Shown here one piece after another: positions 1-9,275 of a stretch of 64,000 nt of DNA. Source of the stretch: Dyadobacter jiangsuensis (GTDB lineage Bacteria; Bacteroidota; Bacteroidia; Cytophagales; Spirosomataceae). The notes under the pieces are model-generated. The model had not been told where the DNA came from. It ran no database searches and was given only the letters and a program-made list of their open reading frames with translations. The DNA is taken from NCBI RefSeq assembly GCF_003014695.1, contig NZ_PYAS01000013.1:124001-188000 (forward strand), written 5' to 3'. Within the stretch, counting starts at the first letter, position 1, and each line of letters starts with the position of its first letter. Position numbers and translations under genes: made by a program.

Positions 1-192
1 ACGATGGGGGCGATCAAGGCGATTACGGCTTCCCAGCTCGCTTTACAAAGCAACCCCGAGAATGCGAAAGTTTCATTGGATAATGTGGTGAAAACGATGT
101 GGCAAACCGCCTTGGACATGAACAACCGGTACAAGGAAACTTCCGAAGGCGGGCTAGCGGTGAATATTCCGATCAGTCTAAGCGAATGCTAG
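1..192 (+). CDS. sdaA: L-serine ammonia-lyase, C-terminal fragment (gene runs in from the left edge)
   Basis: Only the last 63 or so residues are in the window. The segment ending with 'MNNRYKETSEGGLAVNI' resembles the C-terminal tail of iron-sulfur L-serine dehydratases, where a 'DMN.RYRETS.GGLA' motif closes the alpha domain. The enzyme deaminates L-serine to pyruvate and ammonia using a [4Fe-4S] cluster in the cytoplasm. The cluster cysteines lie upstream of the window, so they cannot be checked. The reading frame is open to the first base, so the ATG at position 4 is internal and not a start. The gene converges on mgtE with 12 bases between the two stop codons. Confidence 0.8.
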   Translation, partial: TMGAIKAITASQLALQSNPENAKVSLDNVVKTMWQTALDMNNRYKETSEGGLAVNIPISLSEC

Positions 193-204
193 CCTATCGC
201 TGCG

Positions 205-1557
205 TTATAATTTGAGCAGTAAATGCGCAAGGCCGAAGTAAACACCATAGCCGATCAGGTCATTGGCGGTAGTAATAAACGGCCCGGAAGCTACCGCCGG
301 GTTAATGCCTATTTTTTCAAGCAGAATCGGGGTTAGTGTACCCATAAACGAGGCTAGAAACACGACTGACATCAGCGCGGTGGAAACGACTAATGCCAGT
401 TGCAAGTCATTCCCGATCAGCATGTTGAATCCGAATACGATAGCGCTGATAATGAGCCCGTTGATAAATGCAACGGCGAACATCCTGATCAATCGCTGCC
501 CCAGGGTAGTATCGATACCTGTCTTGTCGGCCAAACCTTGAAGAATGATCGAGGAGGTTTGAATCCCTACGTTTCCTCCGGTAGAACCGATAATAGGGAT
601 AAAGGCGGCCATAGCAGGAATAATTTTGAGGTCGCCTTCAAAAAAGCTGATGAACTTTGCAGCCAGGATTCCTCCCATCATGCCTACTAGCAGCCAAGGC
701 AAACGGGCCTTGGTTTGTTGCCAGATGCTGTCGTCTTCTTCCACGTCCCCGGTAATACCTGCCATAGCCAGGGTATCGGAACTTGCCTGGTCGGTAATTA
801 CGTCCACGATATCATCGATCGTGATGCGGCCGAGGAGTTTTCCCTGGACATTCACCACCGGTAATGCGTCAAGGTCATACCGCCGCATGAGCTCAGCCAC
901 TTCTTCGGCAGGGCGGTAGGTTTCCACAAAAATGACGTCTTTGTCGTACAGGCTCTCGATCTTCGTGTTTTTGTGCGCCAACACGATCCTTTTTAGAGAG
1001 AGAATACCCAGCAGTTTACCAAAATCATCCACCACATACACCGCGTAGACCTTCTCCACGTCCTCGGCTTGTGTACGAAGCTCTTCGATGCATTGGTTTA
1101 CCGTCCAGTTTTCATTCGCTTTGACAAGCTCCTTCTGCATCAAACCACCCGCCACATCTTCATCGTAATGCAGCAGGTCGAGGATAAACCGGGCCTGTTC
1201 GCGGTCTTCGAGCAATGCGATCACTTCTTCGCGTACGCGGATGGGCTGCTCGTTGAGCAAATCCACGGCGTCATCGGAATCGAACAGGTTGACGAATTTG
1301 GATATTTCCTCCGATGTAAAGGCTTTCAGAAAGTCCCGGCGTTCGCCCCGGTCCATATCGGCGAGGATCGCCGCGCCGGTTTCGATATTCAGCTGATTGA
1401 CCAGGAATTTCGCGCTTTCGGTTTCCAGCTCGGATAGCAGGCTGGTAATGTCCGCAGCAAAGAGGTTCTCCATTTCCGACCGGATGGCCGCAGAGTCCTC
1501 TTTTTCAATCAGTTCCTGAATATGGTCTACGTATAGCTGGGTTAATTCGAACGTCAT
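205..1557 (-). CDS. mgtE: Magnesium transporter MgtE
   Basis: A 450-residue protein with the full MgtE architecture: an N-terminal superhelical MgtE_N domain (about residues 20-125), two CBS domains (about 130-260) that act as the cytosolic Mg2+ sensor, and a five-helix membrane domain from about residue 285 to the end. The membrane part includes the conserved 'GNVGIQTSSI' stretch of the pore. It imports Mg2+ (in some bacteria also Co2+) and closes when cytosolic Mg2+ is high. The length is normal for the family. It lies 66 bases downstream of rsmA on the same strand and may share its transcript. No Mg2+-sensing leader is visible in the short gap. Confidence 0.95.
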   Translation of the reverse strand: MTFELTQLYVDHIQELIEKEDSAAIRSEMENLFAADITSLLSELETESAKFLVNQLNIETGAAILADMDRGERRDFLKAFTSEEISKFVNLFDSDDAVDLLNEQPIRVREEVIALLEDREQARFILDLLHYDEDVAGGLMQKELVKANENWTVNQCIEELRTQAEDVEKVYAVYVVDDFGKLLGILSLKRIVLAHKNTKIESLYDKDVIFVETYRPAEEVAELMRRYDLDALPVVNVQGKLLGRITIDDIVDVITDQASSDTLAMAGITGDVEEDDSIWQQTKARLPWLLVGMMGGILAAKFISFFEGDLKIIPAMAAFIPIIGSTGGNVGIQTSSIILQGLADKTGIDTTLGQRLIRMFAVAFINGLIISAIVFGFNMLIGNDLQLALVVSTALMSVVFLASFMGTLTPILLEKIGINPAVASGPFITTANDLIGYGVYFGLAHLLLKL

Positions 1558-1623
1558 CGTAATGAGCTTTTAGCGATTGGCGAAATGCTTTTAGCTTATT
1601 GAATATACTGTCTCAGAGAAGGT

Positions 1624-2424
1624 TTAGTTCGCTGCTTGCGTGTTTTGGGCAAGTAACGTCAACGTAACGAAGTCTTGAACGCTCAATTGTTCGGCCCGTT
1701 TGTTGAGCAGCGGATGGTCCGGTATTTCGCCTACCGGTTTCAGCGCATTACGCAGGGTTTTGCGTCGCTGGTTGAATGCCGTTTTCACCACCCTGAAAAA
1801 CAGTTTTTCATCACATTCGAGCGCCGCTACCGCATTCCGGCGCAGCCTTATCACGCCCGATTGCACTTTCGGTGGGGGATCGAACGCGCCGGGAGGTACC
1901 GACACGAGGTAATCGATATCATAAAATGCCTGCAAGAGCACGCTCAGAATACCGTAATCCTTGTTGCCCGGAGGCGATGCAATGCGCTGGGCCACCTCCT
2001 TTTGCAGCATACAGACAATTTCCGGAATACGGTCGCGGATTTCGAGCGCCCGAAAGAATATCTGGGAGGAGATATTGTATGGGAAATTTCCGATGATCGC
2101 GAACTTGTCTGAAAAGTAGTCGCCCGGGTTGAATTTCAGAAAATCACCGGCGATAATGCGCGGCGAGAGGTCCGGATAATGCTTTTCAAGATAAGCCACC
2201 GATTCGGTATCGATCTCGATAACGTGGGTTGTAAAGCTGTTTTTGGGTAAAAGAAATTGGGTGAGAACGCCCATACCCGGCCCGATTTCGAGGACGCGGT
2301 CGTAACCACCGTGGCCGGAGAGTCCGTCGACGATGCGTTGGGCAATATTCAAATCTTTCAGAAAGTGCTGGCCCAGATGCTTTTTGGCGCGCACTTTGGA
2401 ATCATCCGGTTTTTTATAATTCAT
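1624..2424 (-). CDS. rsmA: 16S rRNA (adenine(1518)-N(6)/adenine(1519)-N(6))-dimethyltransferase RsmA (KsgA)
   Basis: RsmA dimethylates two adjacent adenines in the 3' terminal hairpin of 16S rRNA as a late 30S assembly checkpoint. The N terminus has the diagnostic 'KKHLGQHFL' motif, followed by the SAM-binding 'VLEIGPGMGVLT' and the catalytic 'GNFPYNIS' (NxPY-type motif IV). The C-terminal helical rRNA-binding domain contains 'FNQRRKTLRNAL'. I chose the ATG at 2424, which gives a protein beginning MNYKKPDD; an in-frame GTG six bases upstream is the alternative. A promoter -7 box lies at 2435-2442, so the leader is very short. mgtE follows on the same strand. Confidence 0.95.
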   Translation of the reverse strand: MNYKKPDDSKVRAKKHLGQHFLKDLNIAQRIVDGLSGHGGYDRVLEIGPGMGVLTQFLLPKNSFTTHVIEIDTESVAYLEKHYPDLSPRIIAGDFLKFNPGDYFSDKFAIIGNFPYNISSQIFFRALEIRDRIPEIVCMLQKEVAQRIASPPGNKDYGILSVLLQAFYDIDYLVSVPPGAFDPPPKVQSGVIRLRRNAVAALECDEKLFFRVVKTAFNQRRKTLRNALKPVGEIPDHPLLNKRAEQLSVQDFVTLTLLAQNTQAAN

Positions 2425-2434
2425 TTTCACAAGC

Positions 2435-2442
2435 CAAAATTA
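2435..2442 (-). promoter_or_regulatory. Putative Bacteroidota -7 promoter box for rsmA
   Basis: Reads TAATTTTG on the minus strand, matching the TAnnTTTG consensus. It ends 10 bases before the chosen ATG, which implies a leader of only a few bases. No clear -33 TTG was found at normal spacing. Confidence 0.45.
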
Positions 2443-2512
2443 CGTCTTAATTCGTAGATTTATCGAATAAAGAATTGGAAGGAAACTTAAAAGTGCGATT
2501 GTACCGGGACCC

Positions 2513-5500
2513 ATGGAACTGATTTTATCCCAAACCGACTGGCAGACTATTCATCACACACTGCAGCATTTAAACCTGATCGGAATTACCTTTTCACCTG
2601 ATTTTACGATTCGCAGTGTAAGCCCGCATGCGCTCATGAAAACCGGCTGGCACGAGTCGGACCTGGTGGGGCATAGTATATTTGACAAGTTGATCCCGAA
2701 AGAAGAGGAACACGAGGTGCGACAAATGCTCGAAGAGGGCATCCAGGGGAAACGTAAACTTGAACAGCGGGAGGTACCTTTCCTGGCGCAAAAAGGTACA
2801 TTACGCACCTTTTCGATCAACTCGGTGCTGATGCATCAGGAAAACGACGAGGTGGAATGCATCACGCTCGTAGGTGATGATATCACCCGCCGCAGGAGAA
2901 TGGAATCGGCCATTGCAAAGTCCAACTCGCAGTTGCAGGACCTGGTGGACAATACCAGCGATCTGATCCAGCTCGTGGCGATTGACGGTAAATTCATATT
3001 TGTAAATAAGGCCTGGCGCGAGGTGCTTGGCTATGGCCTGGATGAAATCGCTTCCATGCGAATGGAGGACATTCTGCACCCGCAGCACAAGGAAGAGGCG
3101 CTCGAACAGCTCAAACTGATCGAGCAAGGCGTTGCCAACCCGAGTTTCGAAGCGGTATTTATGAACCGCGACGGCAAAAAGGTATTTGTAGCCGGTAGCG
3201 TGAACTGCCGTTTCGACAATGGCAAACCGACGGCATTCCGCTGTATTTTAAATGATTTTACTGAAAAGATAAGGGCTGAGAAAGCGCAGAACCTTTATTA
3301 CAGCATTGCCAACTGGACGGTCAACACCCAAAATCTGGACGAGTTTTACCACGGGATTCATGACGAGTTGGGCAAGATCATCGACGTCAGGAACTTCTTT
3401 ATCGCGCTGTACGACCCCAGCAAGAGCTACATTTACTTCCCGTATTATGTAGATCAGTATTTCAAAGGCAATGTGCGGTTTACCAAGCGGAAACTGGGCA
3501 ATGGCCTTACTGAATATGCGATTGCTTCCAACAAGCCGCTGTTCCTTTCGGACAAGGACATTGAGAAGCTGGCAAAGACGAACAGCTTGTATTTGTACGG
3601 TGTCACGCCGAAAGTTCTCCTGTGCGTACCCCTGCGTATAGGCGACCGGGTGACCGGGATTATCGGGGTGAAATCTTACGACGATCCTAATATGTTCGAC
3701 GCCCGCGACCTCGAATTGCTGGAATTTATTTCGGGGCAGGTGGCAATGGCGATCGCGCGAAAGCAAAGTGAAGAGGAGCTGAGCAAATATCTGGCACGTT
3801 TGAATGCGATTTTCGATAGCAGCTCGCATTTGATATGGTCGGTAAACAAATCGCTGCAACTCACTTCATTTAACAGGAACTACGCGGATCTGATCCATAA
3901 TCAACTCGGTGTGCGGCCTTCGCTCCAATCCAGCGCCGAGAAATTCGGATGGCGGATGGTCGGCAACAGCAACCGGCGGACGCTCGAAACCAAGTACCGA
4001 CAGGCATTGCGCGGTGAGCCGCAGTATTTTGAATTTAAAATCGACCGTAAGGATGCGGGCGAAATGTGGCTGGAATTTTACCTGAACCCGATCCATTATG
4101 CCGATGGCGTGATTGAGGAGGTGTCTGGTATCGCCCGCGACATTACGCGGCGTAAGGAAGCCGAGCTGTCGCTAAGGCATAGCGAGGAGCTTTTCAGAGG
4201 CATTTTTGAAAACTTGCAGGACATTTACTGCCGTATCAACCGCATGGGCGAGATCACGATGATCAGCCAGTCGGTGCTGAAACGGTTGGGATATTTGCCC
4301 GAAGAAGTGATCGGGCACAAGGTTACCGAGTTTTTTGCAGATAAAAAGCGTATCCACTCTGCATTGATACGGCTTCGGAAGACAAAGAGCCTGCGGAACT
4401 TCGAGATTACCATGTACCGCAAAGATGGTACCGAGCGTCAGTTTATGATTAACATGCTGATGTTTACCAATGACAAAGGCAAACCGACCGAAGTGGCCGT
4501 ACTCGCCCGGGACATTACCGAGCTGAAACGCAACGAGCTCGAACTGCTGAAAGCCAAGGAGCACGCCGAGCGCTCGTTGAAGGTAAAGGAAGGGTTCCTG
4601 GCCAACATGAGCCATGAGATCCGCACGCCGATGAACGGGGTGATCGGGATGATTGACCTGTTGGGTGAGACGCCGCTGAATACCGAGCAAAAGGATTATG
4701 TGTTGACGATCAAACGGTCCTCGGAAACGCTGCTGAATATCCTGAACGATATTCTCGACCTTTCGAAAATCGAGGCGGGGAAAATGGAGCTGCACGAGGC
4801 GCCGATCGCAGTGGAGGAATTGCTGCTCAAACTGGTTTCACTTTTCGGGCAAACCGCCAAAAGCAAGGGCAATACGCTCACATACCACATCGGGCCCGAT
4901 ATTCCGAAATTCATTATTGCAGATCAGACCAGGTTATTGCAGATTATGTCCAATCTGACCTCCAATGCATTGAAATTCACCGAGAATGGGTCTGTGAAGG
5001 TGTTTCTTACATTGGAGAAAAAAGAAGGGTTATTCCATAAGATCAAGGTAGAAGTGCAGGATTCGGGGATCGGTATCAGTGCTACCGACAAGCAGATTTT
5101 GTTTACCTCATTTACCCAGCTTGACAATTCATCGCGGAAATCGTTTGGCGGTACAGGGCTCGGCCTGGCTATTTCAAAACAGCTTTGCGCCTTAATGAAT
5201 GGAGAAATCGGCGTTGAGTCCACGCTAGGGGAGGGTAGCACGTTCTGGTTCACCTTTGAAACGAAGGAAACGTCGATCGCGCAGGTGAGCACGATTATCC
5301 AGCAGGAAGAGACGCCGATTGAAGATGTATTCACTGATTACCACCCGCTGATCCTGCTTGTCGACGACAATGCGGTGAACCGGAAAGTGGCAAATGAAAT
5401 CCTAAAAAAATCCGGCTGCGAAACCGATTTGGCAGAAAGTGGGTTCAAAGCGATCGAAATGGTGGAGAAGAGATACCATTCCGATGAAAAGGGTTACGAT

Positions 5501-6127
5501 ATCATTTTTATGGATATTCAAATGCCGGATATGGACGGCGTGGAAACGACTCAGGAGCTGAAAAAGCGATTCTCCAAAGGCCTGCCGCCTATTGTGGCCA
5601 TGACGGCCTACTCGATGAAGGAAGACCGCGACCGGTTTATGAGCCAGGGAATGGATGATTACATTGCCAAACCCATCCGCGCACAGACCCTCGTGCAGAA
5701 GGTGAAAGAGCTGATGGGCAATATGGAAAATCGAAAACTCGAACAAAAGCAGAAGGAAATCGCACAAGAGGCGATGGTACCGGTGCTCGACAAGGAAATC
5801 ATCGATCAGCTAGCCGGAATAGGCGGTGCTGAGCTGGTGTGGTCGGTGTTCGAGGATTTTGTGGGCGAATCCGATGAATTGGTCGCCGGTGCATTGGAAG
5901 CCTATAAAAATGGAGATATTAAAACCGTGAAAAGTAATCTGCACACATTGAAAGGGAGTGGTGGCACTGTGGGCGTTTCACAAGTGGCCGAAATTGCGCG
6001 GGATGCCGAATGGCGGCTCAAATCGGACGACACGAGTACACTCGCGGAGGCGTTACCTGCACTGGAAAAGGCTTATGAAAGATTCCTGGCGAGCTATAAG
6101 GGGCTACTGGGAGAGTGGTTGAAGTAA
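2513..6127 (+). CDS. Hybrid sensor histidine kinase/response regulator with PAS, GAF, REC and HPt domains
   Basis: A 1204-residue single-protein phosphorelay. In order: PAS-like domain (about 10-130), PAS (about 140-255, 'GKFIFVNKAWREVLGYG'), GAF (about 265-420), PAS (about 430-550), PAS (about 557-675), HisKA with phospho-acceptor His701 in 'NMSHEIRTPMNG', HATPase with the 'GGTGLGLAIS' G2 box, receiver domain with phospho-acceptor Asp1001 in 'FMDIQMPDMDG', and a C-terminal HPt domain with His1144 in 'LHTLKGSGG'. No transmembrane segment is visible, so it is probably a cytoplasmic sensor of an unknown ligand. The expected flow is His701 to Asp1001 to His1144 to an unlinked response regulator. 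No DNA-binding partner gene lies next to it. ATG start at 2513; the gene is divergent from rsmA. Confidence 0.93.
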   Translation: MELILSQTDWQTIHHTLQHLNLIGITFSPDFTIRSVSPHALMKTGWHESDLVGHSIFDKLIPKEEEHEVRQMLEEGIQGKRKLEQREVPFLAQKGTLRTFSINSVLMHQENDEVECITLVGDDITRRRRMESAIAKSNSQLQDLVDNTSDLIQLVAIDGKFIFVNKAWREVLGYGLDEIASMRMEDILHPQHKEEALEQLKLIEQGVANPSFEAVFMNRDGKKVFVAGSVNCRFDNGKPTAFRCILNDFTEKIRAEKAQNLYYSIANWTVNTQNLDEFYHGIHDELGKIIDVRNFFIALYDPSKSYIYFPYYVDQYFKGNVRFTKRKLGNGLTEYAIASNKPLFLSDKDIEKLAKTNSLYLYGVTPKVLLCVPLRIGDRVTGIIGVKSYDDPNMFDARDLELLEFISGQVAMAIARKQSEEELSKYLARLNAIFDSSSHLIWSVNKSLQLTSFNRNYADLIHNQLGVRPSLQSSAEKFGWRMVGNSNRRTLETKYRQALRGEPQYFEFKIDRKDAGEMWLEFYLNPIHYADGVIEEVSGIARDITRRKEAELSLRHSEELFRGIFENLQDIYCRINRMGEITMISQSVLKRLGYLPEEVIGHKVTEFFADKKRIHSALIRLRKTKSLRNFEITMYRKDGTERQFMINMLMFTNDKGKPTEVAVLARDITELKRNELELLKAKEHAERSLKVKEGFLANMSHEIRTPMNGVIGMIDLLGETPLNTEQKDYVLTIKRSSETLLNILNDILDLSKIEAGKMELHEAPIAVEELLLKLVSLFGQTAKSKGNTLTYHIGPDIPKFIIADQTRLLQIMSNLTSNALKFTENGSVKVFLTLEKKEGLFHKIKVEVQDSGIGISATDKQILFTSFTQLDNSSRKSFGGTGLGLAISKQLCALMNGEIGVESTLGEGSTFWFTFETKETSIAQVSTIIQQEETPIEDVFTDYHPLILLVDDNAVNRKVANEILKKSGCETDLAESGFKAIEMVEKRYHSDEKGYDIIFMDIQMPDMDGVETTQELKKRFSKGLPPIVAMTAYSMKEDRDRFMSQGMDDYIAKPIRAQTLVQKVKELMGNMENRKLEQKQKEIAQEAMVPVLDKEIIDQLAGIGGAELVWSVFEDFVGESDELVAGALEAYKNGDIKTVKSNLHTLKGSGGTVGVSQVAEIARDAEWRLKSDDTSTLAEALPALEKAYERFLASYKGLLGEWLK

Positions 6128-6204
6128 TTTGACTGCCGCCGACCGACCGCCGATTCGTCGGTGAAAATAGCCTGTTGGTCTGCTAAATTATCCGATACTG
6201 TCGA

Positions 6205-6279
6205 TTGTAAAGGTTTATTGCCGGAACGCATTAAACTTTGTTATCCAAGGGAGCTCTAACCAGCAATAAACCTTTACAA
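6205..6279. promoter_or_regulatory. Perfect 17-bp inverted repeat flanking the promoter/leader of the outer-membrane protein gene
   Basis: Left arm 6205-6221 (TTGTAAAGGTTTATTGC) is the exact reverse complement of the right arm 6263-6279. The arms are separated by 41 bases, and the right arm ends three bases before the ATG at 6283. The intervening DNA has a near-consensus -7 box (AAACTTTG, 6233-6240). It could be a DNA operator bound by a protein or looped, or an RNA hairpin masking the start codon if transcription begins upstream of 6205. Confidence 0.6.
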
Positions 6280-6282
6280 GTC

Positions 6283-9192
6283 ATGAACAGATTTACATTC
6301 ATCGTCCTTCTGCTTGCCGGCTTCGCCGCCCCGGCCTTTGCACAAAATGCACAGATTACCGGCGCGGTCATCGATAGCGTGAGCCGTGAAGCGGTAGTGG
6401 GAGCCTATGTGGCTGTGAGCCGCAACACCCCCGATGCAAAACCGGAATATGTAACGACGGATGTAAACGGTAAATTCACCTTTACAGGCCTGTCCAAACA
6501 GGTTTCTTACCTGGTCAAGGTTTCCTATTTAAGTTATAAAGACTTCACCCGGACAGTTACGGTTACCAAGGATATCGAAAATCTTGGAACCATTACCCTC
6601 ACAGAAGCCGTCGCAAACCTGAAAGAGGTGAAAGTGGTAGGTCAGGTGACCGCCATGGAACAGAAGGGAGATACCACGCAATTCAATGCAGCTGCATTCA
6701 AAACCAATCCCGATGCTACGACCGAAGACCTGATCCAGAAAATGCCGGGTATTACCGTCACAAATGGAACGGTAACGGCTCATGGAGAGACTGTCAATAA
6801 AGTGCTGGTGGATGGCAAGCCATTCTTCGGCGATGATGCTGCATTAACCCTCAAAAATCTTCCTGCGGAAGTTGTCGATAAAATAGAGGTGTTCGATAAG
6901 CTGAGCGATCAGGCGCAATTCACTGGTTTTGATGATGGTAATGCGCAGAAAACGATCAATATCGTCACCAAGGCCGACAAGCGGATGGGTCAGTTTGGAA
7001 AAGTTTTTGCCGGTTACGGCCTCGATGACCGCTATCAGGCGGGAGGAAATGTGAGCTTTTTCAAAGGCAACCAGCGGATATCGGTCATCGGATTGAGCAA
7101 CAATATCAACAACCAGAACTTTTCCAGCCAGGACTTGCTGGGCGTTTCAGGCGGTGGGGGAGGCGGTAACCGTGGTGGTGGTGGCTCTGCCGGTAACTTC
7201 CTGGTGGGGAACCAGAGCGGGATCACCGGTACCAATTCTTTCGGTTTGAACTATTCCAATAAAATAGGGAAGAAGCTCGACGTGAGCGGCAGCTATTTCT
7301 TTAACAGAACAAGCAACAGCAACGTGCAGAGCACCTCGCAAGAGTATTTCCTACAAGGTGCCACCAGCAACCAGTTCTACAAAGAAAACAGCCGGACCAA
7401 TACAACCAACTCCAATCACCGCCTGAACTTCCGGATTGAATACAATATCGATCCTAAAAACTCGCTCATTATTACGCCGCGACTGAGCTTCCAGGATAAC
7501 CATTCAGGAAGTGTGAAGGCCGGGCTTACCACATTGGCTTCTGACGGGAGCAATGTAAACAGTTCCGATAATAGCCAGGGCAATGTCAACAAAGGGTATA
7601 ACTTCTCGAACGACATTCTGTTCCGTCATGCTTTCGCGAAAAAGGGCCGCACGGTCTCATTCAACTTCAATACCCAGGTGAATGACAAGAACGGCCGCCG
7701 CGACTTGTATTCGAGAAATACTTACTTCGATAACCTTGCCCTGGGAGACACTGCTATGCGGGGCGATACGATCGATCAGCGGAGTTTCACGCACTCGGAT
7801 GGAATTACATTAGGCGGAAACCTGGTGTATACCGAGCCGATCAGTACCACCGGCCAGTTGCAGTTTAACTATGGTTTGACGATTCAGAATAGCAATTCGA
7901 ACAAGGATACCTATAATATGAGCTATGACGACGGCACGTATTCGGATCTGGATTCGCTTTTGACCAACAATTTTGATAACCGCTACATTACCAACCGCGC
8001 AGGTTTGGGATACCGCTACCGGAAAAACAGCTGGTCGGCCAACGTGGGGCTCGATTTTCAGAACACAGGTCTGTACAGCCAGCAATTGGCGCCGATTAAC
8101 AACAAGGTTGATCAGTCGTTTACCAATATTCTCCCGAACTTGATGGTAAACTACCGTTCAAAAGAGGGTGCGCAATTCCGGGCATTCTTCCGAAGCTCGA
8201 CCAACCAGCCGTCGATTTCACAGTTGCAAAACGTGGTCGATAACAGCAACCCGCTGTCGCTCACAGCCGGTAATCCCGATCTGAAACAGGAGTACCGCAA
8301 TATGGTGAACGTCCGTTACTCGCTGGCAGGTGCGAAGAGACCTTACAGCCTGAATGCGATGATTTTCGTCACGCAGACCAACAACGCGATTGTTAATTCG
8401 ACTTACATCGCGCAGAAACCCGAGACATTGCCCAATGGCTTGTTTCTGGAAAGAGGTGCCAAGTTCACCGCACCGATCAACGTCGACGGTAGCTGGAATG
8501 CCCGCTCTTTTTTCGCCTATGGAAAGCCGATTGCGCCTTTGAAACTGAACCTGAACCTGACTACCGGATTCAATTATGTGCGGTCGCCGGGTATGATCAA
8601 CAATGTGCCCAACTATTCAAATACCTACGCGATATCGCAGGGTCTGGTGGTGAGCAGCAATATCAGCGACAAGCTTGATTTTACTGTTTCTTATTCGGGT
8701 AATTACAATGTGGTGCGGAACAGTATTCAGCCCAATCTGAATAACAACTATTACACCCAAGGCATTACCGGCCGGGTGAACTGGATCTTTGGAAAAGGAT
8801 TTGTATTCCAAAGCGATATCAACAACCAGTCGTACCGGGGGCTGGGCGCGGGCTATAATCAGAATTTTACGCTCTGGAATGCAAGCGTCGGCAAGAAATT
8901 CCTTAAAAACAATGCGGGGGAGCTGAAACTGACCGTTTTCGATATTCTGAAACAGAACAACAGCATTACCCGTAACGTGACCGAAACTTATGTGCAGGAC
9001 GTCACTAACCGGGTGCTCACACAATACGCTATGCTCACATTCACTTACACTTTGAGAAACTTCGGGAAGATGCCTTCCAACAACAACGATGGTAATTTCA
9101 GAAGACGTGACTTCGACGGCGGAATGGGCTACCCTGGGGGCGGCCGCGGACCCGGCGGAGGTGGTGGCGGAGGCCGGGGTTTCAACGACTAG
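6283..9192 (+). CDS. Outer-membrane beta-barrel protein with carboxypeptidase-regulatory-like N-terminal domain (TonB-dependent receptor-like)
   Basis: The start is placed at the ATG at 6283 because it begins a clean signal peptide (MNRFTFIVLLLAGFAAPAFA, then cleavage near QNAQ); an upstream in-frame start would put 15 non-signal residues in front. After the signal comes a CarboxypepD_reg-like beta-sandwich (about 22-105), then a plug-like region ('DATTEDLIQKMPGITV', 'VLVDGKPFFGDD'), then a long barrel of the OMP_b-brl type, about 969 residues in all. There are two glycine-rich tracts, one near residues 290-305 and one at the extreme C terminus, which ends GGGRGFND rather than in an aromatic barrel-end residue. 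The substrate cannot be told. No SusD-like partner is adjacent, which argues against a classical glycan uptake pair. A terminator follows. Confidence 0.85.
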   Translation: MNRFTFIVLLLAGFAAPAFAQNAQITGAVIDSVSREAVVGAYVAVSRNTPDAKPEYVTTDVNGKFTFTGLSKQVSYLVKVSYLSYKDFTRTVTVTKDIENLGTITLTEAVANLKEVKVVGQVTAMEQKGDTTQFNAAAFKTNPDATTEDLIQKMPGITVTNGTVTAHGETVNKVLVDGKPFFGDDAALTLKNLPAEVVDKIEVFDKLSDQAQFTGFDDGNAQKTINIVTKADKRMGQFGKVFAGYGLDDRYQAGGNVSFFKGNQRISVIGLSNNINNQNFSSQDLLGVSGGGGGGNRGGGGSAGNFLVGNQSGITGTNSFGLNYSNKIGKKLDVSGSYFFNRTSNSNVQSTSQEYFLQGATSNQFYKENSRTNTTNSNHRLNFRIEYNIDPKNSLIITPRLSFQDNHSGSVKAGLTTLASDGSNVNSSDNSQGNVNKGYNFSNDILFRHAFAKKGRTVSFNFNTQVNDKNGRRDLYSRNTYFDNLALGDTAMRGDTIDQRSFTHSDGITLGGNLVYTEPISTTGQLQFNYGLTIQNSNSNKDTYNMSYDDGTYSDLDSLLTNNFDNRYITNRAGLGYRYRKNSWSANVGLDFQNTGLYSQQLAPINNKVDQSFTNILPNLMVNYRSKEGAQFRAFFRSSTNQPSISQLQNVVDNSNPLSLTAGNPDLKQEYRNMVNVRYSLAGAKRPYSLNAMIFVTQTNNAIVNSTYIAQKPETLPNGLFLERGAKFTAPINVDGSWNARSFFAYGKPIAPLKLNLNLTTGFNYVRSPGMINNVPNYSNTYAISQGLVVSSNISDKLDFTVSYSGNYNVVRNSIQPNLNNNYYTQGITGRVNWIFGKGFVFQSDINNQSYRGLGAGYNQNFTLWNASVGKKFLKNNAGELKLTVFDILKQNNSITRNVTETYVQDVTNRVLTQYAMLTFTYTLRNFGKMPSNNNDGNFRRRDFDGGMGYPGGGRGPGGGGGGGRGFND

Positions 9193-9214
9193 GCATTAAA
9201 CCCTTCAATTCAGT

Positions 9215-9260
9215 GCAAAGAAAATCCCGGGGCGGTTGGCTCCGGGATTCTTTGCTTTTT
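9215..9260. terminator. Strong hairpin terminator between convergent genes
   Basis: The arms GCAAAGAA..TCCCGG and CCGGGA..TTCTTTGC pair with a two-base bulge, followed by TTTTT on the plus strand. It lies between the outer-membrane protein gene (plus) and the LysM gene (minus) and probably serves the plus-strand gene, possibly both. Confidence 0.8.
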
Positions 9261-9275
9261 GGGATTACTTAAATG

